Origin: JAPOUP01 sp965221405
GTDB taxonomy: Bacteria; Pseudomonadota; Alphaproteobacteria; Rhodobacterales; Rhodobacteraceae
Length of the DNA: 64,000 nucleotides
Assembly (NCBI GenBank): GCA_965221405.1
Contig: CBDCSE010000001.1
Span: 1-64,000, forward strand
Direction of reading: 5' to 3'
In this document: positions 18,492 through 27,416 of the stretch, one piece after another
How positions within the stretch are numbered: the first letter of the stretch is position 1
How the letters are laid out: each line of letters starts with the position of its first letter
Program-made: the position numbers and the translations under genes
The notes under the pieces: generated by a model
Seen by the model: only the letters and a program-made list of their open reading frames with translations
Told to the model about the DNA's origin: nothing
The model's database searches: none

Positions 18492-19910
18492 TTAGGCTGC
18501 ACAAACACCCGGTTTGGGCATCGGGATCGTGGATTGCAACGCCTTGACCACACGCAGAACCTGCGGCTCGCTCAGCCGTGGACCAACAACTTGAAGCCCG
18601 ACAGGCAGACCACGGCCGGTAATACCGGCCGGGACCGAGGCGCTGACGGCGCTGACGAGCGTTAACAGAAAACACGGCGCCATCCAACCAGTGTAGTCAC
18701 TCATGGGTTGCCCGTTGATTTCCTTCGGGAAGCCGTCGTCTACCGGGAAAGGTTCAACAGGAGAGGTTGGGGTCAACATAATATCATAGTCCGCGAATAA
18801 CGCGCCGATCTTCCCGGCCATCGCGTCGCGACCATGTTGCGCTTCCGCAAGAGTTTCGGGGGTTTGGGCCAGCCCCATCTCGACATTCCGGGCGAGATTT
18901 GGATCGACTTTGTCCATATCCGACAGACGGGCAAGTTGTTGCTCGACCATCCATTGCGCGCGCAGAGCGGCATAAGGCGCGATGCCGTCGCTCAGTTCAA
19001 AGGGCACCTCGCAGATCTGAGCGCCGCCCTGCACAAGTTGATTGACAGCGGTTTTGCAGGTTTGTGCCACCGAGCTTTGCACACCAATACCGGCGATATC
19101 AGGTGCATAGCAGATCCGCAGATCGCGTATATCTTCGGAGGCACGGATGATTTCGCGGGCACTCTTCCAACTGGGAGGCACCGATATCGGCCAGGTCGGA
19201 TCAAAGCCAACCATACCATCCAGCATGAGCGCGGCATCCTCCGCTGTGCGCGCCAGCGGCCCGTGGACCTGCCCAGGGTCCCAAGCGCCCACCATCGGTT
19301 TGTTGGGGATCAGGCCAGGTGTGGTCCGCAAGCCGACAATGCCGCAGAACGAGGCGGGCATTCTAAGCGAGCAGCCGAAGTCTGTGCCATGCCCCAGCGG
19401 CACCATATGGGATGCCACAGCGACCGCCGAGCCGCCGGAGGACCCGGACGCGCTGAGATTGGTGTCCCAGGGATTAACCGTCGCGCCGAACACCGAATTT
19501 ACAGTGTTCGCGCCAGCGGCAAATTCAGGCGTGTTGGTCTTACCCAGCACGATGGCCCCAGCGCGCTTAAGCCGCGCAACGACGTCGGCATCGCGGTCAG
19601 GGATGTTCTCGCGACAAAGCGGAGAGCAAAAGGTTGTGCGGATCCCCGCCGTCTCTGTGATGTCTTTGACAACGATAGGCAGCCCGTGCAGCGCTCCAAG
19701 TCTTTCGCCTGCTGCTTGTCGGGCATCGGCCCGATCTGCCGCGTCGAGCGCTTGATCCTCGGCCAGCGTGATCACGGCATTTACCCGCTCGTTCACGCGC
19801 CCGACCGCATCGATTGCACTTTCCACCAACTCGCGCGCAGAGACCTTCCCCTCCGAGAGAAGGCCCCTTTGCGCACAAGCGGTCAGCTTGGCAAGGTCGC
19901 GGTCTGCCAC
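18492..19910 (-). CDS. Amidase-signature hydrolase, candidate ureidomalonase
   Basis: About 472 residues from a GTG at 19910, four bases after the stop of the ring-opening amidohydrolase gene. The Ser-cisSer-Lys triad is visible: Lys in GLPIVVKDI, cis-Ser in GTDFGCSLRMPA and the nucleophile in SGSSGGSAVA. Amidase-signature enzymes cleave amides and ureido compounds. Being second in an operon with the ring-opening enzyme, it most plausibly hydrolyses the ring-opened product; with malonate genes nearby that product would be ureidomalonate, giving malonate and urea (inference). An AtzE-like role in cyanurate breakdown is the alternative, but no atzG, atzH or atzF is present. Confidence 0.75.
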   Translation of the reverse strand: MADRDLAKLTACAQRGLLSEGKVSARELVESAIDAVGRVNERVNAVITLAEDQALDAADRADARQAAGERLGALHGLPIVVKDITETAGIRTTFCSPLCRENIPDRDADVVARLKRAGAIVLGKTNTPEFAAGANTVNSVFGATVNPWDTNLSASGSSGGSAVAVASHMVPLGHGTDFGCSLRMPASFCGIVGLRTTPGLIPNKPMVGAWDPGQVHGPLARTAEDAALMLDGMVGFDPTWPISVPPSWKSAREIIRASEDIRDLRICYAPDIAGIGVQSSVAQTCKTAVNQLVQGGAQICEVPFELSDGIAPYAALRAQWMVEQQLARLSDMDKVDPNLARNVEMGLAQTPETLAEAQHGRDAMAGKIGALFADYDIMLTPTSPVEPFPVDDGFPKEINGQPMSDYTGWMAPCFLLTLVSAVSASVPAGITGRGLPVGLQVVGPRLSEPQVLRVVKALQSTIPMPKPGVCAA

Positions 19911-19914
19911 TCGG

Positions 19915-21009
19915 TCATTCTCCGAGATCGACGATCGCGATCGTGGGGCCGCCGCCATGGGGCCCTTGGTGCATCGCATCCACCGAGACGAACACCGCCG
20001 GATCGCCAAGAGCCAGCGCCGCAACACCGCCAACAGCGGCCTTGGAATGACGGTGATGATGCACGTCAGAATCGTCAAGCATGATTTGACGGCGCCCGCG
20101 CAAGATACCGCGATGATCGGCCTCACATTTCATGAAGCAGTTGACGACCCTGCCGTTCAGGTCAGCCGACGTGGGGCGCTCGGGCAGCTCCAGGCCAGCA
20201 TTACGGATCGCATCAAAGATGCCGTCGATGTCGAGCGCATCCTTCATCACGCTGTGACCGATCCGATACCGCCCACCGGCCCCGTTCTTGTTGCCCATCA
20301 ACACGATTTGCGCACGGTCCAGTTCCACGCCGGACGAACATGACGCGACAGAGGAATATAGGTTGAGGTTTTTGCAGACCTCTTCGGCCTTGGGCATGCC
20401 GATCTCGCCCAGAGCCAAGGCAATACCTAGGCCGGTGGTGCCGTTAGAAACGCCCATAGAGTTGTGGACCTCGCAGGCCACGCTTTGCCCGCGCGACTCC
20501 GCGTCCTGAACCATGTCGATGGTCAGAAGAGGGGTCTTCGTCTGGACGTAATGCACATCCGCCGGATCTTCTATGCCTGCATCCGTCATGGCGTCCTTCA
20601 CACCGATGGCGACCTTTTCAACCATGGCCAGCCGCCCGATGTCTTCCGGCAGGATAACCGGGCTCATAGCCTGGCCCACCACCAGGCGCGAATTATCCGC
20701 GGGTCCCGTCTCGTCAGTCCGCGAGAATACGGTAGCGTGGGGCGTGATGATGCCGTCGCACCCGCCGGACCAGACCATCGGGATCTCTTTTATAGTTTTT
20801 TCAGAGCGCGTCCCATGCGCGCTGACGACTTCACGGAAGGCCCTATCCGACAGGATCCGCGTGAAATCGTTGACCCCACCGTTGCCTTCCGTTTTTCCGA
20901 TAACAGCGATAACCTCATCCGCCTTCATCGCGCCACTTGCGATAGCTCTATCCAGCCCTGAGGCGTCTGCAACACTCTTGATTTCGAATTTCATGACATT
21001 GATTGCCAC
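19915..21009 (-). CDS. Ring-opening amidohydrolase (barbiturase / cyanuric acid hydrolase family)
   Basis: 364 residues from a GTG at 21009, chosen for the GAAAGGTGAT ribosome-binding site just upstream. The family's threefold repeat is visible: KTEGNGGVNDFTR, VWSGGCDGIITPH in the first unit, CEVHNSMGVSNGTTG and ASCSSGVELDRAQIVLMGN later, each carrying one Ser of the three Ser-Lys pairs. Length agrees with AtzD/TrzD/barbiturase (~360). The enzymes open a six-membered cyclic imide ring. The malonyl-CoA genes nearby favour barbiturase (product ureidomalonate) over cyanuric acid hydrolase (product carboxybiuret). Sequence alone does not settle the substrate. Confidence 0.85.
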   Translation of the reverse strand: MAINVMKFEIKSVADASGLDRAIASGAMKADEVIAVIGKTEGNGGVNDFTRILSDRAFREVVSAHGTRSEKTIKEIPMVWSGGCDGIITPHATVFSRTDETGPADNSRLVVGQAMSPVILPEDIGRLAMVEKVAIGVKDAMTDAGIEDPADVHYVQTKTPLLTIDMVQDAESRGQSVACEVHNSMGVSNGTTGLGIALALGEIGMPKAEEVCKNLNLYSSVASCSSGVELDRAQIVLMGNKNGAGGRYRIGHSVMKDALDIDGIFDAIRNAGLELPERPTSADLNGRVVNCFMKCEADHRGILRGRRQIMLDDSDVHHHRHSKAAVGGVAALALGDPAVFVSVDAMHQGPHGGGPTIAIVDLGE

Positions 21010-21249
21010 TGGATCACCTTTCTCTGTCGATAGACGCACGTCTCACGTGCAATTTCCTAAAAGATGGAAAACTCATTCAAAGCGGTCCAGTATTAAAATC
21101 CGGATAGGGTATCGGTAGATGCGATAGCCTTGTGGCTAGTCATTCTCGCCGCCTTGGGCTTACGATGCGCTTCGTCGGCTGGGTGAAAAGGCACGTGTGT
21201 GCGTCACCACGCACCCTGTGCGAATAGAAGCCGTCACCAAGGGGGCAGA

Positions 21250-21948
21250 ATGCCGGAAATATCACTCTACGTCTCGCCCTACGCCTGCCCTCGTGTGCCG
21301 ACTGTGGCCCTTGAAGAGATCGGCATTCCTTTTGAAACAGTTGTCGTGGGTATTGATGCAGGTGAGCACAAAACGGATGCGTTCCGCGCCCTGAACCCCA
21401 AAGGCAAAGTGCCCTGCCTCGTCGTGGACGGCGAACCGCTGACGGAGAATGTCGCGATCTTAACCTGGCTGCATGACGCCTATCCAGATGCCGGGCTGTT
21501 CCCGCCCACGGCCAACAACCTTGAACGGTGCCGGCAGATCGCTGACCTTTCGTTTTGCGCGGGTGGGCTGCATCCGATTGTGACGCGCATCCGAATGTCG
21601 CACAGGTTTGTTCAGGACGCAAGCGTCGTTGGCCAAGTCCGCGCCGCAGGAATCGAGGCTATGCGCCCAAGCGCTTACATGACAGACAAACATTTTGCAG
21701 AAAACACATGGTGGTATGGCGATGATTGGTCGATCATCGACGCGTATCTGCACTGGATTTGGTTCCGCATGACGGGCTCAGGCTTTCCGGCCGATCAGCA
21801 TCCGCATTGGGCCGCCCACTACGAGCGTGTGACGCAACGTGGATCTGTTCAGCGCATGCTGGAACGAGAGGCTGACTGGCAGGCCACGCTTGCGGCGCGC
21901 GGGGCGGCGTTTCCTGCGCATCCCGACGTTGGCGCAGAGCCGAGCTAG
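21250..21948 (+). CDS. Glutathione S-transferase family protein
   Basis: 232 residues from an ATG with AAGGGGGCAG upstream. Thioredoxin-fold N-terminal domain: SLYVSPYACPRVPTVALEEIGIPFE, the cis-Pro segment GKVPCLVVDG and the glutathione-binding LTENVAILTWL; an all-helical C-terminal domain follows. A Ser/Cys near the start (SPYACP) is the likely catalytic residue. It is convergent with the exporter gene (4-base overlap of ends). It is possibly used for detoxification, or is simply carried in the island; no direct pathway role is apparent. Confidence 0.85.
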   Translation: MPEISLYVSPYACPRVPTVALEEIGIPFETVVVGIDAGEHKTDAFRALNPKGKVPCLVVDGEPLTENVAILTWLHDAYPDAGLFPPTANNLERCRQIADLSFCAGGLHPIVTRIRMSHRFVQDASVVGQVRAAGIEAMRPSAYMTDKHFAENTWWYGDDWSIIDAYLHWIWFRMTGSGFPADQHPHWAAHYERVTQRGSVQRMLEREADWQATLAARGAAFPAHPDVGAEPS

Positions 21949-22838
21949 GCCGGATCGTAAATCTGTACGAGGATCGTTGCGATTGCGGTGATGACAATGC
22001 CGACCAAGACCGACATCGATACCATGTGACCGTAGACGACCCTTTCTACCAGGGCGACAATGGCCGGTGTCAAATAGACAAAAGACGTCACCTTGAAAGG
22101 GGAAAGCCGCGTACTGGCTGCGGTGAATATGAAGAATGTCAGCGCTGTTGTGAAGACGGCAAGATAGACAATGGCGATCCAAGCGTGCCCGGAAATACCG
22201 ACCGCCGCATCGGCCCCGTGCACGACAGTCGTGAAAACGCCACTCGTCACCCCAGTAAAGAGCAATATCCAGGCTGTCGCCGTGCCTGCATGGTCTTCCG
22301 TCAGAAAATACCGGGACAGCGGTGTGTATAGCGCGAAGGCGACCGAGCCCAAAATGAAGAGCCGCTCGCCATAGCCCAGTTCAAAGGCCATCAGGTTCTG
22401 AACTTCGCCCTCGAAGACAACAAGAACTGCTCCGACCGCGCCAATGAGCATAAACAGAATTTGGCGACGCGATGCGACGGCCCCGTTGAGCAGATAGCCA
22501 AAGACGAGCGCAAGAAGCGGCGTCGTTGTAAAGATCGCGCCTGTGTTCAGGGCGCTAGCCGTGTCGAGCGCTTTGAACATCAAATTGAAGAAGACTGTTG
22601 TGGACAGCGAGATCACGGCGCAGCGCGATAAAATCTGGGAATCGGGCTTTCTAAGGGCTCCGCGCAGGAACAGATAAAGGAACACAATTGCTGCGGCGAA
22701 GAGAAACCTAAACGCGTTGAGCGTTGTTGGAATAACGAGATCTGAAACTGCTTCTCCAACCGGAAAGGATGTTGCGATCAGAAAACTATAGAGAAACAGC
22801 ATCGCGTAGATTCTCAAATTGCTTTCAGAATTGTCCAA
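21945..22838 (-). CDS. EamA/DMT-family transporter
   Basis: 297 residues with about ten hydrophobic helices arranged as two EamA repeats (first from MLFLYSFLIATSFPVGEAVSD, second from LFILGSVAFALYTPLSRYFL). Drug/metabolite-type exporters of this group move amino acids and small metabolites. It reads in the same direction as the malonate genes upstream, with a 55-base gap, so co-transcription is likely. Substrate unknown. Confidence 0.85.
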   Translation of the reverse strand: MDNSESNLRIYAMLFLYSFLIATSFPVGEAVSDLVIPTTLNAFRFLFAAAIVFLYLFLRGALRKPDSQILSRCAVISLSTTVFFNLMFKALDTASALNTGAIFTTTPLLALVFGYLLNGAVASRRQILFMLIGAVGAVLVVFEGEVQNLMAFELGYGERLFILGSVAFALYTPLSRYFLTEDHAGTATAWILLFTGVTSGVFTTVVHGADAAVGISGHAWIAIVYLAVFTTALTFFIFTAASTRLSPFKVTSFVYLTPAIVALVERVVYGHMVSMSVLVGIVITAIATILVQIYDPA

Positions 22839-22893
22839 TCTATAGTATCCCGCTTTGAATTGATGTATTGGATTCCCCGCTCCGCGTACAAAC

Positions 22894-24414
22894 CTACAGT
22901 TCCCTTAATTCAAGAGACTTATAGCGCTCTCTCAAAGTGTTTTTCTGGACCTTTCCCATTGTATTTCGAGGGAGATCGTCTATTTCGATAATTTTTTTTG
23001 GGTGCTTGTATCGCGCAAGGCATTTTCGGATCGAGGATTGGATTTTATGGAAATCGACTTGCTGTCCGGGTGCGGGAACAACCAGCGCGACCACAGCCTC
23101 GCCAAAGTCGTCATCAGGAATGCCTATTACCGCGCTTTCGAGAATGCCTGGCAGGTTGTCAAGGACCAGTTCAATCTCTTTGGGATATATGTTATAGCCT
23201 CCGGAAATGATCAGGTCTTTCTCACGACCGACGATATGGACGTAACCGTCTTCATCAATTTTACCGAGATCGCCGGTTACAAAAAAACCCGTCTCCCGCA
23301 GCTCTGCCGCCGTTTTTTCAGGTTTGTTCCAATAGCCCAAGAAAACATTGGGGCCGCGCACCTCTAACATCCCTATTTCATCGGTCGCCAAAGCAACGCC
23401 GGTATTGGGGTCTGTGACACGAATTTCCACACCGGGCAAAGAGAGTCCGACTGTTCCGGCCCGCCGATCTCCGTCGTAGGGGTTGGATGTGTTCATATTG
23501 GTCTCTGTCATCCCGTAACGTTCGAGGATTTTGTGACCCGTCACAGCCTCGAACGCCTTGTGGGTCTCTGAAAGAAGTGGCGCGGATCCAGAGACAAACA
23601 AACGAATGCCTGATGTAATGGTTTTGGAAAATCCCTCATACCGCAGCAAACGGGTGTAGAACGTCGGCACCCCCATCAGGACAGTGGACTGAGACAGTCC
23701 ATCAACAACTTGTTCCAGGTCGAACTTCGGCAAGAAGATCATGCTGCTTCCAGCGATCAGAGTGACATTCGTGGCCACAAACAGCCCGTGGGTATGAAAA
23801 ATTGGTAACGCATGCAGCAAAACGTCATCATGCTTAAACTGCCAGGCCGCGGCGAGCGTCCTTGCATTTGACAGGAGGTTGTCTTGCGACAGCATCGCGC
23901 CTTTCGAACGCCCGGTCGTCCCCGACGTATAAAGAAGCGCCGCCAGATCGTCCAGGCCGCGTGCGACGGGGGCAAGGGAATTACCCGCCGATCGCGCGGC
24001 CTCCATCAACGATCCTGATCCATCCGCGTTCAGAGTTTCAAGACACATCCCCAAACGGTCTGCAATCGCCGCAAGCGTCTCTTTGCGGTCGGATGTCACC
24101 ACCAAAACCGCCGCAGCTGAATCATCAAGAAAGTATGTCACCTCGTCGGCCGTGTAGGCTGTATTTAAGGGCAGGAAAACCGCGCCTATCTGCACACATG
24201 CGGCGTAGATTGCCAACGCTTCTGCCGATTTATCGACCTGCGCCGCCACGCGGTCGCAAGGCTTTATGCCCAGATATAAGAAGTGGTTGGCAATCCTGGC
24301 CGCTGTTTCCAAAAAACCTGCATAGGTGATCGTCTCACCCTTGGGAAGTTTGAGGAATGGGGTCACGCTTCCTGCATGCCTGCCAAACAACTCGTCATAT
24401 AGCGGATTGCTCAT
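22894..24414 (-). CDS. matB: Malonyl-CoA synthetase
   Basis: 506 residues. AMP-binding (ANL) superfamily: P-loop ALLYTSGTTGRSKGAM, A5 ERYGMTETNMN, A7 GFFVTGDLGKIDEDGYVHIVGREKD and A10 LPRNTMGKVQKN with the catalytic Lys. The ERYGMTETNMNTSNPYDGDRRAGTVG stretch is typical of MatB rather than acetyl- or long-chain acyl-CoA synthetases (characteristic Arg in DGDRRAG). It converts malonate, CoA and ATP to malonyl-CoA. Its start overlaps the decarboxylase stop by four bases, giving a matched pair for using malonate as carbon source. Confidence 0.85.
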   Translation of the reverse strand: MSNPLYDELFGRHAGSVTPFLKLPKGETITYAGFLETAARIANHFLYLGIKPCDRVAAQVDKSAEALAIYAACVQIGAVFLPLNTAYTADEVTYFLDDSAAAVLVVTSDRKETLAAIADRLGMCLETLNADGSGSLMEAARSAGNSLAPVARGLDDLAALLYTSGTTGRSKGAMLSQDNLLSNARTLAAAWQFKHDDVLLHALPIFHTHGLFVATNVTLIAGSSMIFLPKFDLEQVVDGLSQSTVLMGVPTFYTRLLRYEGFSKTITSGIRLFVSGSAPLLSETHKAFEAVTGHKILERYGMTETNMNTSNPYDGDRRAGTVGLSLPGVEIRVTDPNTGVALATDEIGMLEVRGPNVFLGYWNKPEKTAAELRETGFFVTGDLGKIDEDGYVHIVGREKDLIISGGYNIYPKEIELVLDNLPGILESAVIGIPDDDFGEAVVALVVPAPGQQVDFHKIQSSIRKCLARYKHPKKIIEIDDLPRNTMGKVQKNTLRERYKSLELREL

Positions 24415-25658
24415 ACCAAGTTTTCTGCCTCCTGCGCCAGCGACCTGACCTCTGCGCTGAGATTTATCTCGCCGGTGGAGATGTACTGTTCGTGGTTCTG
24501 CTCGACGGTTGCGAGGTCGTAGTGATAATTCACCATCGCGCCGCCAGATTGCCTGACCCCATTCGCGGAAGTGTCCGCATTCGGGTGCACGGCGTGGACC
24601 GAAGCTCCGTTTCCAAGATGAAAGCGGGCGACCGGATCATATGGAAGCCCATTTTCTGATTTGGCACATGCCAGATAGAACGCGGCGAGACGACGTAAGT
24701 CATCAGGCTCGTCCGTGTCGGACGCGATCCCTTGCGTTTGCAGCCAATGGGCAAGGCGGGGGATGGGCGAAAGCGTCACGAAGGTTTCAAGGTTTGGGAG
24801 CTCTGCGGCAAGGTCCGCCGCAACTTGCTTGATCAAAGAGTTTCCAAAAGAGATACCTGCCAACCCTGCCTGACAATTGGAAATCGAGTAAAAGGTCGCT
24901 GTGCTAGCTTCCGCAGCGTCAATCGCGTCCCGTTCTTCGGCCAGAAGTGCTTGGATTGAGGTTGGAATACCACGTGTCAGGGCCACTTCTACGAAGATGA
25001 GCGGCTCGTCGGACATCGACGGGTGAAAGAAGGCAAAGCAGCGCCTATCGCCAGGTGCCAGTCGCCGTCGCAATTCATCCCAACTGTCGATGGAATGAAC
25101 GGCCTCGTAGGCAATGACCTTCTCGAGCACATGCGCCGGGGTTTCCCAAGTGATTGGGCGCTTCACCAGGAAACCACGATTGAACCAGGATGAAAACAAA
25201 TGCAGGAAGTCCAGATCAAGCGCCTGCAACGCCTCGTCGGACTTGCCGAGGCGCAGCAGATCCGCCCGCATGTTCACTAATGCGTTCGTACCATTTGGCA
25301 GCCGATTGAGGCGTCTGATCAGTTCTTGCCGGGGCGGTTCGGCCGCTGCTGCATAGGCCCGATATGTTTCTCTCGTCGGATTGTCCTCGTAAAAATCCAG
25401 GCTATCACGCACGTTCTGCCCATCGATGTTCATACGCATGGTCATATCATTGAAGAACATAAGCTTTTCTTCGTCTGACAGGGTGTTAAATCGCGCCAGA
25501 ATTTCATCTGCCAAAGCAAGACTGGACCCTTCACCCAAGGTGGCCAGGAGATCTGTGGCAACTTCAAAGAGCGGGCGGTCGCCGCGCTCCTGACTACGCC
25601 AGACCCGCGGATGACGACGTTCGAAAATTGTGGCTAATAGCTCTCCTAGCAAAGACAT
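24411..25658 (-). CDS. Malonyl-CoA decarboxylase
   Basis: 415 residues from the ATG at 25658, with CAGGAG upstream. Family segments: RRLNRLPNGTNALVNMRADLL, RCFAFFHPSMSDEPLIFVEVALT with the catalytic Ser/Glu region, AEASTATFYSISNCQAGLAGISFGN, FVTLSPIPRL and the terminal HLGNGASVHAVHPNAD with the catalytic His. Converts malonyl-CoA to acetyl-CoA and CO2. Coupled to matB by an ATGA overlap, a usual arrangement in Rhizobiales and Rhodobacterales. It completes the route from malonate to central metabolism. Confidence 0.9.
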   Translation of the reverse strand: MSLLGELLATIFERRHPRVWRSQERGDRPLFEVATDLLATLGEGSSLALADEILARFNTLSDEEKLMFFNDMTMRMNIDGQNVRDSLDFYEDNPTRETYRAYAAAAEPPRQELIRRLNRLPNGTNALVNMRADLLRLGKSDEALQALDLDFLHLFSSWFNRGFLVKRPITWETPAHVLEKVIAYEAVHSIDSWDELRRRLAPGDRRCFAFFHPSMSDEPLIFVEVALTRGIPTSIQALLAEERDAIDAAEASTATFYSISNCQAGLAGISFGNSLIKQVAADLAAELPNLETFVTLSPIPRLAHWLQTQGIASDTDEPDDLRRLAAFYLACAKSENGLPYDPVARFHLGNGASVHAVHPNADTSANGVRQSGGAMVNYHYDLATVEQNHEQYISTGEINLSAEVRSLAQEAENLV

Positions 25659-26153
25659 GGATGGCTCCTGCATACATCGTTTTCTGGTTTCACATGGCCT
25701 CCTTTTGATAACGCCAAAAGTTAGCGTACCGACGGTAGTATGCACGGACCAATAACATCTCTTGATCGCAATATCGCCAAAACCGATTGGCTGGAGGTCT
25801 GGCGTGGTGCAAGTTGCTCGTACTGCCAATTCGGCGGATCCATGGGGCAACCTTCTGCGGTTGCAGAGTTTCGAAGTGTTTTCCACCCACTTCTGATCTT
25901 TGATCCATAGGGGTTTCGGCTTCCGTTCCTATGAAGGTGAGCGCCTGGAAGTTCTCTGTAAAGGCCCCAGAAACGGCACGGCGATAGGTCATCACGTTCA
26001 ATATGACGCGAGACGCGATGAGCCTTCAGTATGTTCAAGGCCCGCGCATTTTGCTTGGGCCAGCCGGTTCAGAATGGCCGGATGCCGTTCGCCGTGACCG
26101 GAGTCCGTTCCGGCCAGGTCCGGACGCCTTGCGGTAGGGATCTCTTTAACGGC
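25659..26153. other. Intergenic stretch upstream of the malonate operon
   Basis: 495 bases. The promoter of the decarboxylase-matB operon must lie here. Composition rises to backbone-like GC from about 26040, so the right edge of the island is probably in this interval. No gene, tRNA or insertion-sequence end was recognised. Confidence 0.4.
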
Positions 26154-27377
26154 TCATGCGGTTTCCCGCCGCAGGGAAAGCCAGACCAGCGCCGCGGTCG
26201 CGATCACCAGAAAGGGCACCATCGCCAGATTAACCGCGGTCCATCCGTCCCGGGCGGCTCCGCCCGAACAGTTCATCAGGCCACCGCTCGCGAGCGAAGC
26301 GACCGTAACGCAGCCGAACACGATCATGTCGTTCATGCCCTGTGCCCGACCGCGCTCCTCTGGCAGATGTGACTCCGCCAGCATCGCTGTCGCACCTATG
26401 AAGCCGAAGTTCCAGCCAAGACCCAGAAATATCAGCGCGATGAAGAAATTCGTCAGATCAACGCCCGTAAATCCCACGACCCCTGCGGCGGCCAGAATGG
26501 ACAGGCCCGCGGCCACGACCTTTTCCGCCCCGAACCGGGCGATCAGGTGGCCGGTGAAAAAACTGGGCGCGAACATCGCCAGAACGTGGGCCGACACGAC
26601 ATCGGCGGCATCGCCCTGGGTGAATCCGCAGCCGACAACCGCTAGGGGCGTCGATGTCATCACAAGATTCATCAGCGCGTAGCTGACCATCGCGCAGATG
26701 ATCGCCACGGCGATGCGGGGGGTCTTCAGCAGCTGTAGATAGCCCCGGCCTCTCGGCTGGCCCCCGCCGGGAGCCGGCGGGGGCGGGATGTCAAGAAGCG
26801 GCAGAAAGGCGAGGCCGAGAATGTTGAGCGCCATCACGGCCAGATAAATGCCCATAAACGGGACAGCCACGGCATCCGCGGAGAATTTGGCGATCTGCGG
26901 CCCGATGATCGCCGCGGCGAGCCCGCCGGCCATGACATATGATATCGCTTTCGGGCGGAATTCGTCGGATGCCGTGTCCGCGGCGGCGAAGCGGTAGAAG
27001 CCGTGCGATGACATATAGACACCGGTAAAGAGAGAGCCGACCATGAAGACGGTGAAACTATGGGTCAGCAGTCCCCAGGCTCCAACAGCTCCGCCAAGGA
27101 TGCCACCTAACGCACCGACGAGAAACCCCGCCTGCCGCCCGTATCTCTGCATGACAGTCGAAATTGGTGTCGCGGCCAGCATGGAGCCCAGAACGATCAG
27201 TGAAATCGGCAGCGTGGCGAAACAGGGATTCGGAGCCAGTGATTGGCCCGCCAGGCCACCAAACGTGAATATCATCGGCATCTGCGCTCCGAGCACCGCC
27301 TGGGCGGTTACCAGAACCGCCACGTTCCGGTACGCGCGGCGATCGTCCTTCGATGAGACCATGGCCGAGATCTTCAT
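26154..27377 (-). CDS. Major facilitator superfamily transporter
   Basis: 407 residues with twelve hydrophobic segments and the MFS loop 2-3 motif (TVMQRYGRQAGFLVGA). A Pro-rich linker (IPPPPAPGGGQPRG) separates the two halves. LMNLVMTSTPLAVVGCGFTQGDAADVV is reminiscent of small-molecule exporters such as YfkF-like carriers. It is followed, in the same direction, by cobB only on its upstream side (39 bases), so the two may be co-transcribed; a role in cobalamin-precursor transport would be speculative. Met6 is an alternative start. Confidence 0.8.
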   Translation of the reverse strand: MKISAMVSSKDDRRAYRNVAVLVTAQAVLGAQMPMIFTFGGLAGQSLAPNPCFATLPISLIVLGSMLAATPISTVMQRYGRQAGFLVGALGGILGGAVGAWGLLTHSFTVFMVGSLFTGVYMSSHGFYRFAAADTASDEFRPKAISYVMAGGLAAAIIGPQIAKFSADAVAVPFMGIYLAVMALNILGLAFLPLLDIPPPPAPGGGQPRGRGYLQLLKTPRIAVAIICAMVSYALMNLVMTSTPLAVVGCGFTQGDAADVVSAHVLAMFAPSFFTGHLIARFGAEKVVAAGLSILAAAGVVGFTGVDLTNFFIALIFLGLGWNFGFIGATAMLAESHLPEERGRAQGMNDMIVFGCVTVASLASGGLMNCSGGAARDGWTAVNLAMVPFLVIATAALVWLSLRRETA

Positions 27378-27416
27378 GGGGCAGGGCTTACCGATAGCCT
27401 TTGGATTGTGAAACAG

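Noticed and set aside
18492..21009. Cyanuric acid degradation (AtzD-AtzE) as the function of the amidohydrolase-amidase pair
   Set aside because: Not excluded by sequence, but no atzG, atzH or atzF homologue lies nearby, while two malonate genes do; barbiturate fits better.
25690..26001. 103-codon minus-strand frame upstream of the malonyl-CoA decarboxylase gene
   Set aside because: No recognisable motif or ribosome-binding site, and it lies where the operon promoter should be.
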